In this document: in pieces, positions 6,940-12,417 of the stretch
How the letters are laid out: each line of letters opens with the position of its first letter
Position numbering within the stretch: position 1 is the stretch's first letter
Assembly: GCA_965371245.1 (NCBI GenBank)
Contig: CBDUXT010000131.1
Coordinates: forward strand, 1 to 12,417
Direction: 5' to 3'
From: CBDUXT01 sp965371245
GTDB lineage: Bacteria; Planctomycetota; Phycisphaerae; UBA1845
DNA length: 12,417 nt
Notes under the pieces: generated by a model
The model's input: only the letters and a program-made list of their open reading frames with translations
Database searches by the model: none
Told to the model about the DNA's origin: nothing
Position numbers and translations under genes: made by a program

Positions 6940-7557
6940 TTAGGCCGAGCGGGATTTGGCGTAGGCGACTCGATAGATCGTTCGACCTTCGCGCGTGTAC
7001 TTCACCTCGAAGTTGGTTCCGATCCAGTCGCCGCCGAGTTCCACGTCGGTCTTGTCCCAGCTCAGTTCGGTCAGCTCCGGGCGGGCGTCGATCACCTCGC
7101 GCATCGCGGCGAAATATTCCTGATGGTCCGACTGAATGAGCCATTTCCCATCGCCGGTCAGCACTCGGACCACCGCCTGGACGAAATCGGGTTGCACCAG
7201 GCGTCGCTTGTGGTGTCGTTTCTTGGGCCAGGGATCCGGGTGATAGAGGTGCAAAACGGTGACACATTCGGGCGGCAGATGGTTTCGCAGGAAGTGAGCG
7301 GCGTCGGTGCGCATCACACGGACGTTGGTCAGTTGCCGGCGTGCCATCCGGTCGGCACAGTAGCGAAAGTACTTGTTGGCCCATTCGATGCCGAGCATTC
7401 GGATGTCGGGGCGCGTCCGTGCGCGGCTCAGCAGGAATCCGCCCTTGCCGCAGCCGATCTCGAGTTCCAGCGGGCCGAACGTGTCGAACCAGGTCGCGGG
7501 GTCAACCACCTCGCCGTCGGCCGGGGGCTCTAGCGTGATGTCCTCCATCGTTACCAT
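6940..7557 (-). CDS. trmB: tRNA (guanine-N7-)-methyltransferase
   Basis: Transfers a methyl group from S-adenosylmethionine to N7 of G46 in the variable loop of tRNA. The 205 residues are slightly shorter than the E. coli protein. The SAM-binding motif is LELEIGCGKGGFLL (30-43), followed by GIEWANKYFRYCADR (56-70) and the aspartate of VMRTDAAHFL. The signature is HPDPWPKKRHHKRRL (106-120), with a late GTNFEVKYTREG (180-191). Two starts are close together, ATG 7557 and ATG 7548, and neither has a clear ribosome binding site. The gene converges on dus and stands 366 bases after the oxidoreductase gene on the same strand. Palindromes fill that gap, so it is probably transcribed separately from the lipid A genes. 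Confidence 0.95.
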   Translation of the reverse strand: MVTMEDITLEPPADGEVVDPATWFDTFGPLELEIGCGKGGFLLSRARTRPDIRMLGIEWANKYFRYCADRMARRQLTNVRVMRTDAAHFLRNHLPPECVTVLHLYHPDPWPKKRHHKRRLVQPDFVQAVVRVLTGDGKWLIQSDHQEYFAAMREVIDARPELTELSWDKTDVELGGDWIGTNFEVKYTREGRTIYRVAYAKSRSA

Positions 7558-7777
7558 GCGTCTATCGTGGCAGCACTCGGCTGGATGCTCAAGAGAAGCG
7601 GGGTCCCCCCGTGTGGCCTGGGTGTGTGACGGAATCGGGTTTGGAAGTCTTCACGGCTTGGTGCCCCGGTCTTCGCCCTTGGCGATGGAGGACGGACGAG
7701 CCCTCGGAGATGCGCGCGATACTTGGCCGCGCTTGGCTTGGCCTTACCACCCATCAACTTACGTGTGACCGAGCACT

Positions 7778-7843
7778 GGATTCTCACGTCATCCGACGAA
7801 GGGTCGGGTGGTCCACGGCTTTAGCCGTGGCGGACGTGAATCC
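7778..7843. repeat. three-way-junction palindromic element
   Basis: GGATT (7778-7782) and CACGTC (7785-7790) pair with GACGTG (7833-7838) and AATCC (7839-7843) as a closing stem with a two-base bulge. Inside are two hairpins: CCGAC with GTCGG (7793-7807, loop GAAGG) and CCACGGCT with AGCCGTGG (7813-7830, loop TT). The nested pattern is hard to get by chance over 66 bases. It could be a REP/IS200-type DNA structure or a folded 3' RNA end of the lipid A operon. Confidence 0.55.
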
Positions 7844-7874
7844 GGCGACCACTCGTGCCTCCGACCTCTGACAA

Positions 7875-7889
7875 GGTGGGCCACCCACC
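7875..7889. repeat. short hairpin downstream of the oxidoreductase gene
   Basis: GGTGGG (7875-7880) pairs with CCCACC (7884-7889) around a three-base loop, 34 bases past the oxidoreductase stop. On the transcribed strand it is followed by TTGTCAG rather than a T run. It could be a weak transcript end or a 3' stabiliser, or part of the neighbouring repeat. Confidence 0.35.
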
Positions 7890-7923
7890 CAGCTAGATCC
7901 GCCGATTCAAGGTTGTCCGTATC

Positions 7924-8955
7924 CTACTCCGCCACCGATTGGGCGAGTTTGCGGCCCCAGTCCTGCTCTTGAATGTCGTCGGTGATGCGCTGGGCAAGAT
8001 CGACGGCGCCGAGTCCGTCTTCGGCGCTGACGGCGGCCGCGTCCCCGGTTCGGACGGAACCAATGAACGACTCGATCTCGGCACGCAGCGGCTCGATGTC
8101 GTCAACCTCGATCGGCTCGATGTTCATCATGGAGCCGAAATCGAGATCCTGCATCTGGGAGAGGTCGTCGAAGTTGCGTTCCTTGGCCAGGCGAATCAGA
8201 TCGAGGTTGTCCGCCAGCTTGATCGCGATGCCTGATTTTCGCTGGTAGTCCATGGAGAGGTAGCCGGTCGGGGCAAAAACGCGAATGCGCCGCTCCGTCT
8301 TCAAGGCCAATCGCGAGGCGGTCAGGTTTACGACGGTTCCGTTGGCGAAGCGGACGCGCGCGTTGGCGACGTCCTCGTGCTCGCCCAGAACCGCCACCCC
8401 CACGGCATCGACTTGGCTGACGGGCTGCTGGACCAGGTGCAGCACGATGTCGATATCGTGGATCATCATGTCGAACACGACACCGATGTCGGCGCTGCGG
8501 AAGGTGAACGGGCTGATGCGCTGCGTCTCGATGAATTGCGGTGTCACCTCCATGCGCAGCATCGCTTGCACCACCGGGTTGAATCGCTCCGAGTGACCGA
8601 CCTGGAGCAGCCGGTGGGTCCGGCGCGAGGTCTCGAGCAGACGTGCCGCGGCGTCGCGGTCCGGGGCCAATGGCTTCTCGACCAGAAGCGCGATTCCCCG
8701 TTCCATCAACGTGATGCCGACCTCGGCATGATGCACGGTAGGGACGGCCACCGTGGCGGCGTCCAGATCGGGCGGGAGCTCATCGATACTGGTGAGCGTT
8801 TTTCCTCCGTGCTTGCTCGTCAAGGCCTCGGCGCGCGAGGCGTCCTTATCGACGACCGCGACCAGTTCGCACGTATCGAGCTCGGCGTAGATACGAGCGT
8901 GATGCCGGCCCATGTGGCCGGCGCCGACAACGGCAACGCGGAGGGGACGATCCAT
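7924..8955 (-). CDS. Gfo/Idh/MocA family NAD(P)-dependent oxidoreductase
   Basis: The 343 residues begin with a Rossmann fold, VAVVGAGHMGRHHARIY (7-23). The family's EKP motif is at 93-95 (Lys94 is the usual catalytic lysine), and MMIHDIDIVLHL (163-174) supplies the His/Asp pair of the C-terminal domain. Such enzymes oxidise or reduce sugars and sugar nucleotides. It starts 12 bases after the lpxA stop, and AGAGG in that gap serves as ribosome binding site, so it is part of the lipid A operon. By position it could be a GnnA-like UDP-GlcNAc 3-dehydrogenase, which would feed an amide-linked lipid A. No GnnB aminotransferase gene is in the window, so this stays a suggestion. Many family members have unrelated substrates. 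The family is certain; the substrate is not. Confidence 0.92.
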   Translation of the reverse strand: MDRPLRVAVVGAGHMGRHHARIYAELDTCELVAVVDKDASRAEALTSKHGGKTLTSIDELPPDLDAATVAVPTVHHAEVGITLMERGIALLVEKPLAPDRDAAARLLETSRRTHRLLQVGHSERFNPVVQAMLRMEVTPQFIETQRISPFTFRSADIGVVFDMMIHDIDIVLHLVQQPVSQVDAVGVAVLGEHEDVANARVRFANGTVVNLTASRLALKTERRIRVFAPTGYLSMDYQRKSGIAIKLADNLDLIRLAKERNFDDLSQMQDLDFGSMMNIEPIEVDDIEPLRAEIESFIGSVRTGDAAAVSAEDGLGAVDLAQRITDDIQEQDWGRKLAQSVAE

Positions 8956-8967
8956 GGAGAGAGCCTC

Positions 8968-10053
8968 TTACTTATCGGATTGCTTGACGAAGGTGGCGAT
9001 GACGGTCTTGTGCCCGTCGAGCGTGAGGCGAACCGGGTTCTCCCGGCCCGAGAGGCAGCCGTTCCATCCGGAAAAGCCCCAACCCTTGTCGGCCGTTGCT
9101 GTCAAGGTCATGGCATCTCGCCCGTCTTCACCGTCGGACATCGACTCCTGGTGGACGCCGCCGCTGCCGACGACATCGACCGTGAGCGTGAACTTCGTTT
9201 GCGGCCTCCAGGTGTTCCGATGAACCGCGTCCGCGCGAAGGGCTTCGAGATACCGGCCATGCCTTCCGTGGGCAAAGGAACGCATCAGCGACTCACAAAG
9301 ATACACAACGCTCGGGTTCACCGAGCCGCTCATGAGCAGTTCCTGCACACGGTCGCCGATGGCGCTTCCGCTGAGCCGGGCGCGGCGCGAGAAAAGTTTC
9401 ATGTAGGCCGCCTTCAAGGCGGCAATGTCCTCTTCGCTGAACCCGCTTCGCTGAAGGCCCACGCCGTTGACCATGCGTACTTCTGATCGCGTGCCTCGCG
9501 CGGCCACCACCACCATGAACGGCGGCACGTCCGCCGAGATGCGCGTCATCCCGCCGACGAAGGAATGCCGCCCGACGGTGACGAAGTGGTGGACGGCCGA
9601 GTGACCGCCCATGTTCACGTGGTCCTCGACACGCACGTGCCCGGCGAACTGGACGTAGTTGGCGATGATGCAATGATCCGCCAGATAGCAGTCGTGGGCG
9701 ATATGCACACCGATCAACAGCAGGTTGTGATCGCCGATGCGCGTGACGCCCCCGCCGTTTCCGGTTCCCGGATGGACGGTCACCATTTCCCGGAAGATGT
9801 TTTCGCGGCCGATCTCAAGCGTGGTTTTCTCGCCGGCGTATTTGAGGTCCTGCGGACGCGTTCCCAGTACCGCCTGCGGATACACCTCGCAGCCTTCACC
9901 AAGCGTCGTGTGACCCTCGATCGTCACGTGGTGGTGGAGCCGGCATCCGTCGCCCAGGACGACGTCGGGGCCGACGATGGAGAACGCGCCGATCTCGACG
10001 TGTTGGCCGATGTGCGCGCCCGGGCTGACGATCGCGGTGGCGTGGATACTCAC
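8968..10053 (-). CDS. lpxA: UDP-N-acetylglucosamine acyltransferase with extra C-terminal repeat domain
   Basis: First enzyme of lipid A synthesis: moves a 3-hydroxyacyl chain from ACP to UDP-GlcNAc in the cytoplasm. Numbered from GTG 10053, residues 1-190 are the left-handed beta-helix of hexapeptide repeats. HIAHDC (117-122) holds the probable catalytic His120, GGHSAVHHF (149-157) follows, and the helical C-terminal part starts at about 200. The GTG gives the typical SIHATAIVSPGAHIG start and has GAGAGG 9 bases upstream; TTG 10062 is possible but sits against that site. The normal family length is about 260 residues, but this protein has 361. After a linker, residues 288-357 (FTLTVDVVGSGG ... 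GWGFSGWNGCLSG ... VRLTLDGHKTVIATF) match the InlB-type bacterial repeat normally found in secreted proteins. It lies between lpxC-fabZ (26 bases) and the oxidoreductase (12 bases). Confidence 0.93.
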   Translation of the reverse strand: MSIHATAIVSPGAHIGQHVEIGAFSIVGPDVVLGDGCRLHHHVTIEGHTTLGEGCEVYPQAVLGTRPQDLKYAGEKTTLEIGRENIFREMVTVHPGTGNGGGVTRIGDHNLLLIGVHIAHDCYLADHCIIANYVQFAGHVRVEDHVNMGGHSAVHHFVTVGRHSFVGGMTRISADVPPFMVVVAARGTRSEVRMVNGVGLQRSGFSEEDIAALKAAYMKLFSRRARLSGSAIGDRVQELLMSGSVNPSVVYLCESLMRSFAHGRHGRYLEALRADAVHRNTWRPQTKFTLTVDVVGSGGVHQESMSDGEDGRDAMTLTATADKGWGFSGWNGCLSGRENPVRLTLDGHKTVIATFVKQSDK

Positions 10054-10079
10054 GGTTTCCAACCTCTCTGCATCATCAC

Positions 10080-11399
10080 CTATTGAGACTCCGCGTCCGT
10101 AAGAGCGAACTTGATCTCCGCCTCAGCGACCAACTCACTGGCCACACGGGCTCGCCCGCGCACGTGTCCGGTGCTCGAACGGATGCGAATGGCTTCCGCC
10201 TCGAGTAGAAGTTGATCGCCCGGTCGTACCGCTCGGCGGAACTTGACCTTGTCGAGCGTCAGCAGGATGGCCACCTTGCCTTTGTGCTCAAGATCTTGGC
10301 TGAGCAGAACACCGCCAAGCTGGGCGAGGGCCTCAATGACCAGGACGCCGGGCATGATCGGCTGTCCCGGGTAGTGCCCCTGAAAGAACGGCTCGTTGAT
10401 GGTGACGTTCTTGATTCCCACGATTCGCCGCGTGCCGTCGATCGACAGGATTCGGTCGATCATCAGAAAGGGATACCGATGTGGAAGGATCCGTTGCAGG
10501 CTGTGGATGTCCAGTGCCGGCACTTGCAGGCGGATCCGGTCTTGCTGCTCGGCCTCGATTTTGCGATGGATCGCCCGGGCCAACTCATGGTTCAGCGCGT
10601 GCCCGCTGCGGTACGCAAGGACGCGACCAATGAGAGGGCGACCCACCAACGCGAGGTCGCCGACCAGGTCCAGAATCTTGTGCCGGACGAACTCATCGGG
10701 AAAACGCAAGCGATTCTCGATGGGGCCGTCCTTGCCGATCACCAGGACGTCGCGGTAGCTCAGGTGTGCGCCCAGCCCGGACTCGAGCAACTGCTTGGCC
10801 TCTTCTTCGAGAACGAAGGTTCTCGCCGGGGCGATGTTGGCCTCGAACGACTCGGGTGTGATCGAGACGCGATATGTCTGACGCCCGATCCGCGGGTCGG
10901 ATCCGTAATCGAGGTCATAGGTGATCTCAAGGAGGTCGGATTTCGGATCCAAAGGCGGCAGCGCAAGAAGCTCCGACTCCCCATCCGTTACGCGGACGAC
11001 GTCCCGAAGCAGGTACGATTCCGACACGGCGTTCTGCTCGAGGATACCGCTCTCCCGCAGCTTCTGGACAAACGGAAGGCTGCTGCCGTCCAGCGCCGGC
11101 ACCTCGTTGGCCGTCAACTCGATCTGAAGATTGTCCAGGCGCAGGGCCGAACATGCGCTGAGGCAGTGCTCCACGGTCTCGATGGAAACGCTTCCGTTTC
11201 TAAGCGAGGTGCGGCGTGCGCGCTTGGAGACGTTCTCGACTCTCGCTGCAATGCGTATGGGGGGGGTTTGGTCCGTTCGAATGAACCAGATGCCGCTGTA
11301 GGGCTCACCCGGGCGCACGCGCATCGCGACGGGTTCCCCGGTGAAAAGGCCCCGCCCCTCAAACTCCACGTCGCGACCGATGGTATGCTGGTGCTTCAA
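10080..11399 (-). CDS. lpxC/fabZ: bifunctional UDP-3-O-acyl-GlcNAc deacetylase / 3-hydroxyacyl-ACP dehydratase
   Basis: A single 439-residue protein joins two enzymes. Residues 1-285 are LpxC, the zinc deacetylase that commits the cell to lipid A. TVEH gives Glu77 and zinc ligand His78, FVRHKILDLVGD gives ligands His240 and Asp244, and SGHALN gives His267. The usual GLHTG near the N terminus reads GLFTG (17-21), so a conserved His is Phe here. Residues about 295-436 are FabZ, a hot-dog-fold dehydratase of fatty acid synthesis: LPHRYPFLMIDR (305-316) and FFQGHYPGQPIMPGVLVIEALAQ (338-360) with active-site His342 and Glu356. The fusion is known from Bacteroidetes and other LPS-making phyla. The start is a TTG giving the typical LpxC beginning; no ATG precedes it in frame near the promoter. 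A promoter lies at 11442-11470. lpxA follows after 26 bases. Confidence 0.96.
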   Translation of the reverse strand: MKHQHTIGRDVEFEGRGLFTGEPVAMRVRPGEPYSGIWFIRTDQTPPIRIAARVENVSKRARRTSLRNGSVSIETVEHCLSACSALRLDNLQIELTANEVPALDGSSLPFVQKLRESGILEQNAVSESYLLRDVVRVTDGESELLALPPLDPKSDLLEITYDLDYGSDPRIGRQTYRVSITPESFEANIAPARTFVLEEEAKQLLESGLGAHLSYRDVLVIGKDGPIENRLRFPDEFVRHKILDLVGDLALVGRPLIGRVLAYRSGHALNHELARAIHRKIEAEQQDRIRLQVPALDIHSLQRILPHRYPFLMIDRILSIDGTRRIVGIKNVTINEPFFQGHYPGQPIMPGVLVIEALAQLGGVLLSQDLEHKGKVAILLTLDKVKFRRAVRPGDQLLLEAEAIRIRSSTGHVRGRARVASELVAEAEIKFALTDAESQ

Positions 11400-11441
11400 A
11401 ATGTACTACCCGGCAAAGAGGCCTTGCCCGCCTACGGGCGT

Positions 11442-11470
11442 ATTATGGCCCGGAACCACAGAACGATCAA
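11442..11470 (-). promoter_or_regulatory. sigma-70-type promoter for the lpxC-fabZ/lpxA/oxidoreductase operon
   Basis: On the minus strand TTGATC (11465-11470) and CATAAT (11442-11447, five of six to consensus) are 17 bases apart. Transcription would start near 11435, giving a leader of about 35 bases with a small GCCCG-TAGG-CGGGC hairpin before the TTG start codon. This implies the lipid A genes are transcribed independently of ompH. Confidence 0.6.
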
Positions 11471-11530
11471 ACTTCGCCCGACGCCGTAAAACGCGAGAGC
11501 GACTCAGCGCTCCGGCACGAATGACTTGGT

Positions 11531-11610
11531 GGGTGCCATGCTCACGCTTGCGTGAGCATGGGTTGGCGAACCCGTACGCCCATGACCACGCAAGCGTGGC
11601 CATGCCGCCC
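11531..11610. repeat. paired palindromes (REP-doublet-like element)
   Basis: Two hairpins face each other between ompH and the lpxC promoter. The first has a perfect 12-bp stem, CCATGCTCACGC (11536-11547) with GCGTGAGCATGG (11550-11561), and a TT loop. The second is CATGACCACGC (11581-11591) with GCGTGGCCATG (11594-11604), with one mismatch and an AA loop. The ends GGGTGCCATG (11531-11540) and CATGCCGCCC (11601-11610) also pair at nine of ten positions, so the whole 80 bases form one imperfect inverted repeat. A small GGTT/AACC hairpin sits between. There is no T run, so it is not a classical terminator. The pattern fits a dispersed REP-type unit. Confidence 0.65.
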
Positions 11611-11663
11611 TGATTCGGAAACCCATCACGCCCCCCATATCTCAAATCCCGCGTGTCGAACCG

Positions 11664-12251
11664 CTAGGGCTTCTTCAGCTTGGCGGCCTGATAGGACGCA
11701 TTCAGGCGACTGACGACCTCGCCCGTCAGGTCCACGCGCGGGTGCCAGTACAGCACGTTCTGGAGGACGATCTGCTGGCGCGCCTCCGCGGTAGTCTTGG
11801 GGGGAGTCGGCGGGAGTTGGTCCGCGGCGAGCACCACCTCGATACCCCGTTCCTCGGCCAGTTGGCGAACCATGCCGTGAATGTCGTCGTAAATGTTTCG
11901 CAACGAGGCGGCCATCCCCTCTTCGATCTTTCGCCCTTCCGATTCCGTAAACCACTGGAGTTCCCCCTGGAGAAGAAAGATCTCCTTGCGCCGGTCCTCA
12001 AACGCGGCCGTGCCCGGCTTGAGTTCCTCCTGGAGCGATCGACGCGCGCGCTCGACCTCCTTCTGCTTCGCATCGCGCGCTTCATTGAACAACCGGTGTC
12101 GCTGCTTCAACGCCGCCTCGAGGTCGGCCGTCTTGAGGTATCGCTCCGAGACCTTAGGGATGTTCACCACGGCCACCCGAGTGGTCGGGAGTCCACCCTG
12201 CTGCGCCACGCCCAACAGGACCGTCGATACACAACTGAAGATCCACGTCAT
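11664..12251 (-). CDS. OmpH/Skp-like periplasmic chaperone
   Basis: Skp-family proteins bind unfolded outer-membrane proteins in the periplasm and hand them to the BAM complex. I chose ATG 12251 because GAGGG lies 7 bases upstream; the frame itself opens at 12296. The 195 residues begin with a hydrophobic stretch (MTWIFSCVSTVLLGVAQ) that looks like a signal peptide, although its N terminus lacks the usual Lys/Arg. Next come the family's first strand and helix (RVAVVNIPKVSERYLKTADLE, 25-45), a long charged coiled coil (about 45-135) forming the tentacle arm, the strand GIEVVLAAD (136-144) and the closing motif HPRVDLTGEVVSRLNASY (170-187). It is the first gene before the lipid A genes, as skp is in E. 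coli, but lpxD is not between them and palindromes separate it from lpxC. Confidence 0.88.
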   Translation of the reverse strand: MTWIFSCVSTVLLGVAQQGGLPTTRVAVVNIPKVSERYLKTADLEAALKQRHRLFNEARDAKQKEVERARRSLQEELKPGTAAFEDRRKEIFLLQGELQWFTESEGRKIEEGMAASLRNIYDDIHGMVRQLAEERGIEVVLAADQLPPTPPKTTAEARQQIVLQNVLYWHPRVDLTGEVVSRLNASYQAAKLKKP

Positions 12252-12338
12252 TTTTGTTCCCTCTTTCGGGTAAGATTGGTCAAGTCGTTTGTCCATTCTC
12301 CCTCATCGCGACCATAAGACAACCCCTCGGGTGGGCAC

Positions 12339-12393
12339 GGGTGCATGACCGAATCGGCGGGTAGTTTTCAGAGCACGGGGCGCGAGCCCTGTG
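12339..12393 (+). repeat. CAGAG-tagged palindrome, copy C, with conserved tail
   Basis: CAGAG (12369-12373) is followed by CACGGGGC (12374-12381), a GCGA loop and GCCCTGTG (12386-12393), an 8-bp stem with one wobble pair. On its left, 12339-12375 carries the reverse complement of the tail seen at 1166-1207 (GTGCTCTGAAAACT, CCC, GCCGATTC). It lies upstream of ompH. The window ends 24 bases later, so a partner copy could be cut off. Confidence 0.6.
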
Positions 12394-12417
12394 ACCGGTC
12401 TGGTATCGTAGAAGCCC

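Larger units (their letters stand above)
7558..7923. other. 366-base intergenic region with palindromes, no gene
   Basis: This lies between the oxidoreductase stop and the trmB start. No credible protein is encoded. A 78-codon minus-strand frame (7551-7787) has no recognisable motif and overlaps trmB. The right half holds the three-way-junction element at 7778-7843 and a hairpin at 7875-7889. The left half (7558-7777) shows only short GC-rich inverted repeats and no convincing promoter for trmB. Confidence 0.6.

Noticed and set aside
7551..7787. 78-codon minus-strand frame upstream of trmB
   Set aside because: Overlaps the trmB start in another frame, is basic and low in complexity, and has no ribosome binding site or known motif.
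8377..9486. 369-codon plus-strand frame opposite the oxidoreductase and lpxA
   Set aside because: It spans the junction of two well-supported genes on the other strand and has shadow-like composition rich in His, Asp, Gly and Arg.
10212..11489. 425-codon plus-strand frame opposite lpxC-fabZ
   Set aside because: Shadow of a high-GC gene: no family motifs, while the minus strand encodes complete LpxC and FabZ with all active-site residues.
1..12417. CRISPR array, tRNA or rRNA gene, transposase or prophage gene
   Set aside because: No regularly spaced direct repeats, no cloverleaf or rRNA sequence recognised, and no integrase, transposase or phage protein among the frames.

Overview
This is a GC-rich bacterial window made almost entirely of housekeeping genes. 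The gene content (fused lpxC-fabZ, an OmpH-like periplasmic chaperone, complete RpoN) indicates a Gram-negative, LPS-making bacterium. The lpxC-fabZ fusion, a zinc-ribbon/DUF4190-like membrane protein with a pilin-like tail, and abundant short intergenic palindromes fit Planctomycetota best. That assignment is an inference, because no 16S or other decisive marker is present.

Left part (1-1250): one minus-strand gene for a zinc-ribbon membrane protein, flanked by copies of a small palindromic repeat. Next comes a plus-strand block. A gene for the signal recognition particle RNA (about 1336-1450) has its own promoter-like sequence and a possible terminator. It is followed by dnaX (polymerase III tau/gamma), a ybaB/ebfC nucleoid protein gene and recR, the classical replication/recombination cluster. 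dnaX carries a run of ten A that could produce a short gamma form. After a 182-base gap with an extended -10 promoter, rpoN (sigma-54) and a dus-family tRNA-dihydrouridine synthase gene follow.

Right part (6769-12417): all genes are on the minus strand. Read in transcription order from the right they are ompH/skp-like, lpxC-fabZ, lpxA, a Gfo/Idh/MocA oxidoreductase and, after a 366-base gap, trmB. The ompH-lpxC-fabZ-lpxA-oxidoreductase stretch is an outer-membrane/lipid A module: OmpH escorts outer-membrane proteins, LpxA and LpxC carry out the first two lipid A steps, and FabZ draws on the same hydroxyacyl-ACP pool. lpxD and lpxB are not in the window.

The points most worth a second look are: (1) a C-terminal domain on LpxA that resembles the secreted-protein InlB-type bacterial repeat; (2) the A10 slippage site in dnaX, with stop codons close by in both other frames; (3) families of intergenic palindromes, one of which has a constant CAGAG tag and GNRA-type loops, and another that folds as a three-way junction.
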